Made by a program: the position numbers and the translations under genes. A stretch of 64,000 nt of DNA from Streptomyces cinnabarinus. GTDB lineage: Bacteria > Actinomycetota > Actinomycetes > Streptomycetales > Streptomycetaceae. Below, piece by piece: positions 1 through 7,939 of this stretch. Numbering within the stretch: the stretch's first letter is position 1; each line of letters begins with the position of its first letter. The stretch covers positions 4,154,001 through 4,218,000 of the forward strand of contig NZ_CP114413.1 of the NCBI RefSeq assembly GCF_027270315.1. Reading direction: 5' to 3'. Under the pieces are notes generated by a model that saw only the letters and a program-made list of their open reading frames with translations, was not told where the DNA came from and ran no database searches.

Positions 1-579
1 GAAGGCCCAGCCGGTGCCCACCCCCGTGATCATCAGGCCGGCCACCGCGGGGCCGACCAGCCGCGCGGACTGGAAGTTCGCCGAGTTCAGGCTGACCGCG
101 TTCTGGAGCTGGTCGCTGCCGACCATCTCGGTGACGAAGGTCTGCCGGGCCGGGTTGTCGATGACCGTCGCCAGGCCCACGGCGAAGGCGGCGACGTAGA
201 CGTGCCAGACCTCGACATGGCCGGTGAGGGTGAGGAAGGCCAGCGCCAGGCCCGTGAGCGCCATCGCCGTCTGCGTGACCAGCAGCGTGGGGCGCTTGGG
301 CAGGCGGTCGACCAGGACACCGCCGTAGAGGCCGAAGAGCAGCATCGGGAGGAACTGGAGGGCCGTCGTGATGCCGACGGCCGTCGCGGAGCCGGTGAGG
401 CTGAGCACCAGCCAGTCCTGGGCGATGCGCTGCATCCAGGTGCCGGTGTTGGAGACGACCTGCCCGATGAAGAACAGGCGGTAGTTGCGGACGCTCAGCG
501 AGCTGAACATCGAGGACTTGCGGGGGGTGTCGAGGGCGGTCGGTGCGGGGGCGGAAGCTGCTCCGGATCCCGTACTCAA
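1..579 (-). CDS. MFS drug exporter, DHA3/EntS-like (partial at window edge)
   Basis: N-terminal 193 codons of a major facilitator superfamily exporter; the gene runs off the left edge. The reading frame opens with a TTG at 579 preceded by an AAGGAGG ribosome-binding site nine bases upstream. The visible part has about five hydrophobic segments and the MFS loop 2-3 signature DRLPKR near residue 85. The segment MQRIAQDWLVLSLTGS near the first helix is typical of EntS-like efflux proteins. It lies 28 bp downstream of the MarR gene on the same strand, so the two probably form a regulator-exporter operon. The substrate cannot be told from sequence. Confidence 0.9.
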   Translation of the reverse strand, partial: MSTGSGAASAPAPTALDTPRKSSMFSSLSVRNYRLFFIGQVVSNTGTWMQRIAQDWLVLSLTGSATAVGITTALQFLPMLLFGLYGGVLVDRLPKRPTLLVTQTAMALTGLALAFLTLTGHVEVWHVYVAAFAVGLATVIDNPARQTFVTEMVGSDQLQNAVSLNSANFQSARLVGPAVAGLMITGVGTGWAF

Positions 580-607
580 AGGGGGTCGCCTCCTTCGTGG
601 GCCTTGC

Positions 608-1045
608 TTACAGGTGCGCGAGCTTCTCCAGTACGGGGGCGGCGGCGCGGAGTTTCGCCCACTCGTCCTCGTCCAGGCCGTCGACCAGGGCGGCCAGGAA
701 GGCGTTGCGCTTGGCGCGGCTCTCGGCGAGCATCGCCTCGGCCTGTTCCGTCTTCGTGACGACCTTCTGGCGCCGGTCCTCGGCGTGCGGCTCCAGCCGG
801 ACCAGCCCCTTGGCCTCCAGCAAGGCGACGATGCGGGTCATCGACGGCGGCTGGACATGCTCCTTGCGGGCGAGTTCGCCCGGGGTGGCCTGGCCGCAGT
901 TGGACAGGGTGCCGAGCACCGACATCTCAGTGGGGCTCAGCGACTCGTCGACCCGCTGGTGCTTGAGCCGGCGGGACAGCCGCATGACAGCGGATCGCAG
1001 GGAGTTCACGGCGGCAGCGTCGTCGCCATGGGTAAGGTCCGACAT
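608..1045 (-). CDS. MarR family transcriptional regulator
   Basis: 145-aa winged helix-turn-helix regulator of normal MarR length. The DNA-binding region covers about residues 35-100, with the recognition helix around SMTRIVALLEAKGLV and the wing at EDRRQKVV. It heads an operon with the downstream MFS exporter, the usual arrangement in which a MarR repressor responds to the toxic ligand its exporter removes. The ATG start has no Shine-Dalgarno. A TAACCT -10 box (1053-1058, minus strand) ends seven bases before it, so the transcript is probably leaderless. An inverted repeat covers that promoter, suggesting autorepression. The ligand is unknown. Confidence 0.92.
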   Translation of the reverse strand: MSDLTHGDDAAAVNSLRSAVMRLSRRLKHQRVDESLSPTEMSVLGTLSNCGQATPGELARKEHVQPPSMTRIVALLEAKGLVRLEPHAEDRRQKVVTKTEQAEAMLAESRAKRNAFLAALVDGLDEDEWAKLRAAAPVLEKLAHL

Positions 1046-1047
1046 GT

Positions 1048-1079
1048 TCTTTAGGTTAACTCATTACCCTGACTAAAGA
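1048..1079. promoter_or_regulatory. Candidate MarR operator over the marR-MFS promoter
   Basis: Inverted repeat TCTTTAG (1048-1054) and CTAAAGA (1073-1079) with an 18-bp spacer. It lies 3-34 bp upstream of the MarR start codon and covers the probable -10 box TAACCT. Position and symmetry fit an autoregulatory site. That MarR binds here is inference. Confidence 0.5.
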
Positions 1080-1199
1080 CCACTCGGGGTACGCCAGAAT
1101 GCCCGTGACCCTGGCCACTGAATCCTGGCATCACCCATACGAGTGAGCCGATTCCGGAAAGTGACCCGCGGCCCGGCCGCGTGAGGTGACCCTCGTTCC

Positions 1200-1382
1200 A
1201 TGGGGACCAGCGTGCTCAGCCTGCGGATGGACGGGGAGCTGCTCGAACGGCTCCGGCACCATGCGGCCAAAAGAGGAATGAGCGTCCAGGACTATGTGGT
1301 CCGGACGCTCATTCGGGACGACTTCGACGAGCGGTTCCAGACCGCCGTCGAGGAGACGGAGAAGTTCTACGGCGTCACCTGA
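1200..1382 (+). CDS. Small ribbon-helix-helix (CopG/Arc-like) protein
   Basis: 60-aa protein. The first 45 residues fit a ribbon-helix-helix fold: a short beta strand (SVLSLRM), a first helix (ELLERLRHHAAKRG) and a second helix beginning MSVQDYVVRTLIRDDF. Such proteins bind DNA as dimers, often as antitoxins or small repressors. No toxin gene adjoins it; the next gene is the convergent purine permease, so a free-standing regulator is more likely. The ATG at 1200 follows a GAGGTGA stretch about 12 bases upstream. The target is unknown. Confidence 0.8.
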   Translation: MGTSVLSLRMDGELLERLRHHAAKRGMSVQDYVVRTLIRDDFDERFQTAVEETEKFYGVT

Positions 1383-1392
1383 CGCCCGCGGC

Positions 1393-2793
1393 TCAGGTCA
1401 GGCCCAGCGCCGGCATCAGGTAGTAGAAGGTGAAGACGGCGGCGACCACGTACATCGCGGCGGGGATCTCCTTGCCGCGCCCGGCCGCGAGCCGCAGCAC
1501 CACGAAGGTGATGAAGCCCATGCCGATGCCGTTGGTGATCGAGTAGGTGAACGGCATCATCACCATCGTGATGAAGGCGGGGATCGCGATCGTGTAGTCG
1601 GCCCAGTCGATCTCCTTGACGGAGTTCGCGAGGATCAGGAAGCCGACCGCGAGCAGCGCCGGAGTGGCCGCCTGCGACGGGACCATGGTGGCGACCGGCG
1701 TCAGGAACAGCGCCGCGGTGAACAGGCCGCCGGTGACGAGGTTGGCGAAGCCGGTGCGGGCGCCCTCGCCGACGCCGGCCGTGGATTCCACGAAGGCCGT
1801 GGTGGCCGAGGAGGAGCTGGCACCGCCCGCCGCGACCGCGAGGCCGTCGACGAAGAGGACCTTGTTGATGCCGGGCATCTGGCCCTGGGCGTCGGTCAGC
1901 TTGGCCTCGTCGGAGACGCCCATGATCGTGCCCATCGCGTCGAAGAAGCACGACAGCAGGACCGTGAAGACGAACAGGATGCCGGTCAGCATCCCAACCT
2001 TGTCGAAGCCGCCGAACAGGCTGACCTCGCCGACCAGGCCGAAGTCGGGGGTGGCGACCGGGTTGCCGGGCCACTTCGGGGTGGTCAGACCCCAGGCGGG
2101 GATGTCCGCGACCGCCTCGATGATCACCGCGAGGACGGTCATGGTGACGATCGAGATCAGGATGGCGCCGGAGACCTTGCGCACGATGAGCGCGAACGTC
2201 AGCAGCGTGCCCACGATGAAGACCAGCACCGGCCAGCCGTTGAGGTGACCGTCGCTGCCGAGCTGGAGCGGGACGGTGGTCTGGGCGGCGTCCGGGATGC
2301 GGGAGACGAAGCCGGAGTCCACCAGGCCGATCAGCATGATGAACAGGCCGATACCGATCGAGATCGCCTTGCGCAGCCCGAACGGCACCGCGTTCATCAC
2401 GCGCTCGCGCAGACCCGTGGCGACCAGCAGCATCACCACGAAGCCCGCCAGCACCACCATGCCCATGGCGTCCGGCCAGGACATCCGGGGCGCGAGCTGG
2501 AGCGCGACCACCGAGTTCACCCCCAGGCCCGCGGCCAGCGCGATCGGCACATTGCCGATGACGCCCATGAGGAGGGTGGTGAAGGCCGCCGTCAGCGCGG
2601 TGGCGGTGACCAGCTGACCGTTGTCGAGCTGGTGGCCGTACATGTCCTTCGCGCTGCCCAGGATGATCGGGTTCAGCACGATGATGTAGGCCATCGCGAA
2701 GAAGGTGGCGAAGCCGCCACGGATCTCACGGGGCAGGGTGCTGCCGCGTTCGGAGATCTTGAAGTAGCGGTCGAGGGCGCCGGATGCGGGCAT
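1393..2793 (-). CDS. NCS2 family purine permease (AzgA/PurP-like)
   Basis: 466-aa membrane protein with about 12-13 hydrophobic helices, the normal length for the AzgA subgroup of nucleobase:cation symporter-2 transporters. Visible signatures are the N-terminal GGFATFFAMAYIIVLNP segment and the ALAAGLGVNSVVA loop near residue 85, both conserved in adenine/guanine/hypoxanthine permeases. It would import purine bases by proton symport across the cytoplasmic membrane. It converges on the ribbon-helix-helix gene with a 10-bp gap and diverges from the DUF2530 gene. Exact substrate preference is not readable from sequence. The ATG at 2793 has only a weak AGGA upstream. Confidence 0.9.
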   Translation of the reverse strand: MPASGALDRYFKISERGSTLPREIRGGFATFFAMAYIIVLNPIILGSAKDMYGHQLDNGQLVTATALTAAFTTLLMGVIGNVPIALAAGLGVNSVVALQLAPRMSWPDAMGMVVLAGFVVMLLVATGLRERVMNAVPFGLRKAISIGIGLFIMLIGLVDSGFVSRIPDAAQTTVPLQLGSDGHLNGWPVLVFIVGTLLTFALIVRKVSGAILISIVTMTVLAVIIEAVADIPAWGLTTPKWPGNPVATPDFGLVGEVSLFGGFDKVGMLTGILFVFTVLLSCFFDAMGTIMGVSDEAKLTDAQGQMPGINKVLFVDGLAVAAGGASSSSATTAFVESTAGVGEGARTGFANLVTGGLFTAALFLTPVATMVPSQAATPALLAVGFLILANSVKEIDWADYTIAIPAFITMVMMPFTYSITNGIGMGFITFVVLRLAAGRGKEIPAAMYVVAAVFTFYYLMPALGLT

Positions 2794-2921
2794 GTGCTTG
2801 GTGGTTCCTACGAAGAGAAGTGGTCAGACACAAACCGTTTCAGTATGAACATATAAAGCTCCGAACAGCCATCTCCGCGCGTAGACCGAAAGGAGTCGTA
2901 CGGACTCGTAAGCTGTCCCCC

Positions 2922-3185
2922 ATGGCCGGATTCTTCACGGGACCCATCAAGCACGAGGCGCCCGAGCCCCTGGAGGGGCCCGTCGTTCCCACCATCGTCG
3001 GCGGCACGATCATCTGGTTCGTCCTCTTCCTGGTCCAGCTGCCGTTCTACGGCTGGTTCGAGGACCATGGGCACACCTGGTGGCTGTGGACCTGCCTGGC
3101 CGGCGCCGGTCTCGGCCTGATCGGCATCTGGTACGTCCGCAAGCGGGACGCGGCCATCAAGCGGGCCGCCGCCGCGTCCCAGTAG
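2922..3185 (+). CDS. DUF2530 small membrane protein
   Basis: 87-aa protein with two hydrophobic segments, about residues 26-45 and 54-74, and a basic C-terminus ending AAIKRAAAASQ. It matches the actinobacterial DUF2530 family, function unknown. An in-frame upstream extension to 2784 is unlikely. The ATG at 2922 sits seven bases after a TAAGCT -10 box (2909-2914), the spacing of a leaderless transcript. It diverges from the NCS2 permease (gap about 128 bp) and precedes the P-type ATPase. Topology predicts both ends facing the same side of the membrane. Confidence 0.85.
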   Translation: MAGFFTGPIKHEAPEPLEGPVVPTIVGGTIIWFVLFLVQLPFYGWFEDHGHTWWLWTCLAGAGLGLIGIWYVRKRDAAIKRAAAASQ

Positions 3186-3295
3186 CCACGGCGTACAACC
3201 ACGGCACCATTTCGCCCCGTTGCCCGTCCTCCCCAGGTCGGATCTTCCGCGCACTCGGCGGGTGAAGCCGTAAATCCGCACGTACCGTCGAATGC

Positions 3296-5689
3296 ATGAC
3301 GCACATCGACGCGGGCACCGAAGTCGATTCCGAACACGCGCTGCCCGCTCCGGTGGGTACCGGCGGGCTCACCGCCGCCGAGGTGGCCGAGCGGGTCGCG
3401 CGGGGGCAGGTCAACGACATCCCGGTGCGCAGCAGCCGGTCCATGGTCGAGATCGTCCGGGCCAACGTCTTCACCCGGTTCAACGCGATCATCGGCGTGC
3501 TCTGGCTGATCATGCTGTTCGTCGCGCCGATCCAGGACAGCCTGTTCGGCTTCGTCATCCTCGCCAACACCGGCATCGGCATCGTCCAGGAGTGGCGCGC
3601 CAAGAAGACCCTGGACTCGCTCGCCGTCATCGGCGAGGCCCGGCCCACCGTCCGGCGCGACGGGGTGGCCGCCGAGGTGACCACCGCCGAGATCGTGCTG
3701 GACGACCTGATCGAGATCGGACCGGGCGACAAGGCCGTCGTGGACGGCGTGTGCGTCGAGGCCGACGGCCTGGAGATCGACGAGTCGCTGCTCACCGGCG
3801 AGGCCGACCCGGTCGTCAAACGCCCCGGGGACCAGGTCCTCTCCGGCAGCTTCGTGGTCGCGGGCGGCGGCGCCTTCCAGGCCACCAAGGTGGGCCGCGA
3901 GGCCTACGCCGCCCAGCTCGCCGAGGAGGCCAGCCGGTTCACCCTCGTCCACTCCGAGCTGCGCTCCGGCATCTCCACCATCCTCAAGTACGTGACCTGG
4001 ATGATGATCCCGGCCGCGCTCGGCCTGGTGGTCACCCAGCTCGTGGTGAAGGACAAGGACCTCGACGACTCCATCGCCCGGACCGTCGGCGGCATCGTCC
4101 CCATGGTCCCCGAGGGCCTGGTCCTGCTCACCTCCGTCGCCTTCGCCATCGGCGTCATCCGACTTGGCCGAAAACAGTGCCTCGTCCAGGAGCTCCCCGC
4201 CATCGAGGGCCTCGCCCGCGTCGACACCGTCTGCCTCGACAAGACCGGCACCCTCACCGAGGGCGGCATGGACGTCACCGAGCTGAGACCCCTCGGCGGC
4301 CATGACGAGGAGTACATACGCAAGGTGCTGGGCGCCCTCGGCGAGTCCGACCCGCGCCCCAACGCCTCCCTCCAGGCGATCATCGACGCCTACCCCGACA
4401 CCCAGGACTGGCGCTGCACCGAGTCGCTCCCCTTTTCCTCCGCCCGCAAGTACAGCGGCGCCACCTTCAGCGAGGGCAACGGCGAGTCCAGTACGTGGCT
4501 GCTGGGGGCGCCCGATGTGCTGCTCGCCCCCGACGACGGCGCCCTCGCCGAGACCGGGCGGCTCAACGAACAGGGCCTGCGCGTCCTGCTCCTCGCCCGC
4601 ACGGCACGCGACCTGGACGACTCCGAGCCGGCCGTGGACGCCAAGCCGGCCGCGCTGGTCGTCCTGGAGCAGCGGCTGCGGCCCGACGCCGGTGACACCC
4701 TGCGCTACTTCGCCGAGCAGAACGTCCGGGCCAAGGTCATCTCCGGGGACAACGCCGTCTCCGTGGGCGCGGTCGCGGCCAAGCTGGGCCTGGAGGGCAG
4801 CACCGTCGACGCCCGGCTGCTGCCGCGCGACCAGGACGGCATGGCGGAGGCGCTGGACTCGGGCACGGTGTTCGGGCGGGTCACCCCGCAGCAGAAGCGG
4901 GACATGGTGGGCGCGCTCCAGTCCCACGGGCACACCGTCGCGATGACCGGGGACGGGGTGAACGACGTGCTCGCGCTGAAGGACGCCGACATCGGGGTGT
5001 CCATGGGCTCCGGGTCCGAGGCGACCCGGGCGGTGGCGCAGATCGTGCTGCTCAACAACAGCTTCGCGACGCTTCCTTCGGTGGTCGCCGAGGGGCGGCG
5101 GGTCATCGGGAACATCACCCGGGTCGCCACGCTGTTCCTGGTGAAGACCGTGTACTCGGTCCTGCTGGCGGTGCTGGTGGTCTGCTGGCAGGTGGAGTAC
5201 CCGTTCCTGCCGCGGCACTTGACGCTGCTGTCCACGCTGACCATCGGCGTCCCGGCCTTCTTCCTCGCCCTCGCGCCCAACAAGGAACGGGCGAAACCGC
5301 ACTTCGTGCGGCGGGTGATGCGGTACTCGATCCCGGGCGGCGTGGTGGCGGCGGCCGCGACGTTCCTGACGTATCTGATCGCCCGTCACCATTACGTGGG
5401 TGAGGGTGCGTTGGACGCCGAGACCAGTGCGGCGACGCTGACGCTGTTCCTGATCTCCATGTGGGTGCTGGCGATCATCGCGCGGCCGTACACGTGGTGG
5501 CGGGTGGCCCTGGTCGCGTCCATGGGGCTGGGGTTCGTGCTGGTCCTGATGGTGCCCTGGCTCCAGGAGTTCTTCGCGCTGAAGCTGGTGGGGGTCACCA
5601 TGCCGTGGATCGCGGTAGGGATCTCGGTGGTGGCGGCGGCCGCCCTGGAGTTCGTGTGGAAGTGGGTCGACCGCCGGTTCCCTGCGTGA
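3296..5689 (+). CDS. P-type cation-transporting ATPase, CtpE-like
   Basis: 797-aa P-type ATPase with all catalytic elements: actuator TGE at about 167-169, the phosphorylated aspartate in DKTGTLT at 315, and the hinge TGDGVND around 551-557. Helix 4 carries VPMVPEGLVLLTS instead of the CPC motif of copper pumps. It lacks an N-terminal heavy-metal domain and has extra C-terminal helices, for about ten in all. The PEGL type and the exact length recall mycobacterial CtpE, a calcium transporter, so Ca2+ is the best guess but only a guess. The ATG follows a TACCGT -10 box (3283-3288) by seven bases, suggesting a leaderless message. Confidence 0.92.
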   Translation: MTHIDAGTEVDSEHALPAPVGTGGLTAAEVAERVARGQVNDIPVRSSRSMVEIVRANVFTRFNAIIGVLWLIMLFVAPIQDSLFGFVILANTGIGIVQEWRAKKTLDSLAVIGEARPTVRRDGVAAEVTTAEIVLDDLIEIGPGDKAVVDGVCVEADGLEIDESLLTGEADPVVKRPGDQVLSGSFVVAGGGAFQATKVGREAYAAQLAEEASRFTLVHSELRSGISTILKYVTWMMIPAALGLVVTQLVVKDKDLDDSIARTVGGIVPMVPEGLVLLTSVAFAIGVIRLGRKQCLVQELPAIEGLARVDTVCLDKTGTLTEGGMDVTELRPLGGHDEEYIRKVLGALGESDPRPNASLQAIIDAYPDTQDWRCTESLPFSSARKYSGATFSEGNGESSTWLLGAPDVLLAPDDGALAETGRLNEQGLRVLLLARTARDLDDSEPAVDAKPAALVVLEQRLRPDAGDTLRYFAEQNVRAKVISGDNAVSVGAVAAKLGLEGSTVDARLLPRDQDGMAEALDSGTVFGRVTPQQKRDMVGALQSHGHTVAMTGDGVNDVLALKDADIGVSMGSGSEATRAVAQIVLLNNSFATLPSVVAEGRRVIGNITRVATLFLVKTVYSVLLAVLVVCWQVEYPFLPRHLTLLSTLTIGVPAFFLALAPNKERAKPHFVRRVMRYSIPGGVVAAAATFLTYLIARHHYVGEGALDAETSAATLTLFLISMWVLAIIARPYTWWRVALVASMGLGFVLVLMVPWLQEFFALKLVGVTMPWIAVGISVVAAAALEFVWKWVDRRFPA

Positions 5690-5699
5690 GCTGAGGTGG

Positions 5700-5790
5700 G
5701 GGCGCGTTGTCGGCTGCGGGCCCGGTGGGGGCTTGTCGCGCCCACGCGGCGGAGCCGCACATTGATACAGCCCCGCGCCCCTGAGGGGGT
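5700..5790. repeat. Dispersed GC-rich intergenic repeat
   Basis: The gap between the ATPase and the first secreted Ig-like gene carries a GC-rich tract with CGCGCCCACGCGGCGGAGCC followed by CAGCCCCGCGCCCCTG. Very similar tracts occur at many gene ends in Streptomyces genomes (recalled, not searched). The element includes a hairpin and may act as terminator for the converging genes. Confidence 0.5.
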
Positions 5791-5795
5791 TTCGG

Positions 5796-6704
5796 CTACT
5801 GGACGTCTATGGCGTCGCCCTTGGCCGACACCGGCGCCGTGCTCGTGATGCCCGCGTACGTGAAGCGGTAGTAGCCGTCCTCCACCGCCGTGACCGTCGT
5901 CTTCAGGGCGCCGTCCGTGGTGGTCTTGATGCCCTTGACGTTGGTGTACGCCGAGGTGCCCGCCTTGCGGAACTGGAGCGTGACCTTCTGGCCGCTGGGC
6001 AGGCCCACGTACTTGTTGCTGTCCCAGCTGGCGCGGGTCAGCTTGCCGGTGACCGTGATGGTCTTGCCCTTCTTCACCGGCTCCGGGGAGGCGTTGACCG
6101 TCAGCCTGGACACGCGCTGGACCAGCGTGCTGCCGAGGTCGCCCTGCTCGGCGTAACCGACCTTGGTGATGTCGTAGTTCTCGCCGAGCGGGTCCTGGCC
6201 GTTCTGCGCGAGCGCGAGGGCCGCGCCCTTCCAGGCGCCGGCGTCGGAGTTCACCAGCTCGCCCTCGGACGGGTAGATGTCGATCTTGCCGGTGCAGTTG
6301 GCGGCGGTGGCCGAGGTGGCGGTGCAGGTGGCCGGCTTGTTGCCGAACAGCATGGCGTCGGGGGCCGCGAGGGAACCCCGGTAGATGTACGGGCCGGTGG
6401 CGAAGTCGTCGGCCTTGATGTCGATGTCCGCGGCGTGGGTCATCGTGTAGGTGACCGTCGTCGAGACCCGCTCGCTCGCGCCGACCTTGACCGTCTTGGC
6501 GATCTTGAAGTTGGAGAAGGAGACGTCCATGTCGTACGGGGCGTCCGCACGGGTGCCGAAGGCGCTCTTGGCGTGGGCGGCACGGACCTTCGCGACGTCG
6601 GCGCGGTAGGCGGAGACGGAGTCGTCGGCCTGCGCGGACGGCACGGCGAAGGCGGACAGGGCCAGGGCGCCGGAGACGGCGGCCACAGTGGCGCGAATAC
6701 GCAT
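5796..6704 (-). CDS. Secreted Ig-like domain protein (tandem paralog 1)
   Basis: 302-aa exported protein. It starts with a clear signal peptide, MRIRATVAAVSGALALS, with cleavage expected after SAQA near residue 27. The middle third holds four cysteines in short TATC/ANC-type contexts, probably two disulfides. The last 100 residues form an Ig-like beta-sandwich beginning SRLTVNASPEPVKKGKTITV and ending in GDAIDVQ. There is no sortase or membrane anchor, so it is probably free in the medium or wall-associated. The neighbouring gene is a paralog with the same architecture. No enzyme motif is visible and the function is unknown. Confidence 0.85.
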   Translation of the reverse strand: MRIRATVAAVSGALALSAFAVPSAQADDSVSAYRADVAKVRAAHAKSAFGTRADAPYDMDVSFSNFKIAKTVKVGASERVSTTVTYTMTHAADIDIKADDFATGPYIYRGSLAAPDAMLFGNKPATCTATSATAANCTGKIDIYPSEGELVNSDAGAWKGAALALAQNGQDPLGENYDITKVGYAEQGDLGSTLVQRVSRLTVNASPEPVKKGKTITVTGKLTRASWDSNKYVGLPSGQKVTLQFRKAGTSAYTNVKGIKTTTDGALKTTVTAVEDGYYRFTYAGITSTAPVSAKGDAIDVQ

Positions 6705-6800
6705 GCGTTCCCCAAATGGTCGTGAAGGGAGCCTGGATGCTCCACATCATCAGAGGGACGCCAGGGGCGTTCGGTTGCCCCGCACATCCCCAAAACACGG

Positions 6801-6835
6801 ACGTCCGGCCCCGGATGGCTTCCGGGGCCGGACGT
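6801..6835 (-). terminator. Perfect 15-bp hairpin after paralog 2
   Basis: Arms ACGTCCGGCCCCGGA (6801-6815) and TCCGGGGCCGGACGT (6821-6835) are exactly complementary around a 5-nt loop. The hairpin starts 18 bp after the stop codon of the upstream secreted protein gene. There is no T-tract, as is common for Streptomyces terminators. Confidence 0.8.
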
Positions 6836-6852
6836 ACCGTGAGCGGCAGGTG

Positions 6853-7764
6853 TTACTGCACGTCGATGAAGTCACCCGTGGCGTTGACCGGCGCGGTGCT
6901 CGTGATGCCCTTGTAGACGAAGCGGTAGTAGCCGTCCGTGGAGGCCGTGACCGTGGTCTTCAGGGCGCCGCCCGTGAGGGTCTTGATGCCCTTGACGTTG
7001 GAGTACGTCGTGGTGCCCTTCTTGCGGAACTGGAGCGTCACGCTCTGGCCGCTGGGCATGCCCACGTAGGTGTTGGAGTCCCAGCTGGCGCGGGTCAGCT
7101 TGCCGCTGACCGTGATGGTCTTGCCCTTCTTCACCGGCTCCGGCGAGGCGTTGACCGTCAGCTTGGAGTAGCGCTGGAGGTTGAAGGAGTTGGTGTAGTC
7201 CTTCACGGCGACACCGACGTTGTCCAGGACCGGGTTCTCCGGGTCCTCACCGTTGAAGGCGACCGCGAAGGCGGCGGCCTTCCAGGCGCCCGCGTCCTCG
7301 TTCAGCAGCGTGTACGGGTCGATCTCGACGGTGGCCTTGCAGGAGGCGGCCGTGGCGGAGGTGTCCGTGCAGGTCGCGTCGTTGCTGTCGTACCACCAGA
7401 TGGACTCCTCGAAGGAGGCACCGCGGTACAGCTCGACCCCCGCGAAGAAGTCGGCGGCGTGGATGTCGACATCCGCGCCGTGGGTGAGGGTGAAGGAGAC
7501 CGGCACCTTCACGATGTTCGTGGTGCCGACCTTGATGTTGCCGCCGGTGCCGACCTTGACGTTGGAGAAGGTGGCGTCGAGGGCGTAGGGAAGGCCTTCC
7601 TCGGCCGTGGCGTAGGCCGACTTGCCGGTGGCCGCGTGGGCGGCCTCGCTCGCGGCGCTCAGCTCGACAGGCTGCCGCGAGTCGTCGGCCTGCGCCAGCG
7701 GCGCGGCGACGGCGGACAGGACGAGGGCGCCGGAGACGGCGGCCACGGTGGCGCGAATACGCAT
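6853..7764 (-). CDS. Secreted Ig-like domain protein (tandem paralog 2)
   Basis: 303-aa paralog of the protein encoded just downstream. The signal peptide is nearly identical (MRIRATVAAVSGALVLS, cleavage near AQADD), as is the C-terminal Ig-like domain (KLTVNASPEPVKKGKTITVS and onward, ending GDFIDVQ). The central region of about 130 residues differs strongly and carries its own pair of cysteine motifs (ATCTD, ASCKA). The DNA around both start codons is almost the same, which points to a fairly recent duplication. The two genes share a strand but a strong hairpin lies between them, so each may have its own promoter. Function is unknown. Confidence 0.85.
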   Translation of the reverse strand: MRIRATVAAVSGALVLSAVAAPLAQADDSRQPVELSAASEAAHAATGKSAYATAEEGLPYALDATFSNVKVGTGGNIKVGTTNIVKVPVSFTLTHGADVDIHAADFFAGVELYRGASFEESIWWYDSNDATCTDTSATAASCKATVEIDPYTLLNEDAGAWKAAAFAVAFNGEDPENPVLDNVGVAVKDYTNSFNLQRYSKLTVNASPEPVKKGKTITVSGKLTRASWDSNTYVGMPSGQSVTLQFRKKGTTTYSNVKGIKTLTGGALKTTVTASTDGYYRFVYKGITSTAPVNATGDFIDVQ

Positions 7765-7939
7765 GTGTTCCCCAGTGTGGAGAGGGGCCCCGACGGTGGT
7801 CGTTCCCTACGGCTCGTCGTCGGCCGGGGCCCAAGTGATCGTGGAGCCTGTTGGCTCGCATGATCAGATCTGCGACTCGTGCGAATGGTTGTACGTCGTA
7901 CGAAAATTTTGTGAGGAGTTTTGCGGGGCCGGCCGAGGG

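Noticed and set aside
1200..2793. Toxin-antitoxin pair with the ribbon-helix-helix protein
   Set aside because: No toxin-sized gene lies next to it; the neighbour is a convergent purine permease.
3047..5392. 781-codon open frame opposite the P-type ATPase
   Set aside because: It mirrors the ATPase in a high-GC3 genome; the translation is His/Asp/Gly/Val-rich with no domain, and the ATPase motifs on the other strand are complete.
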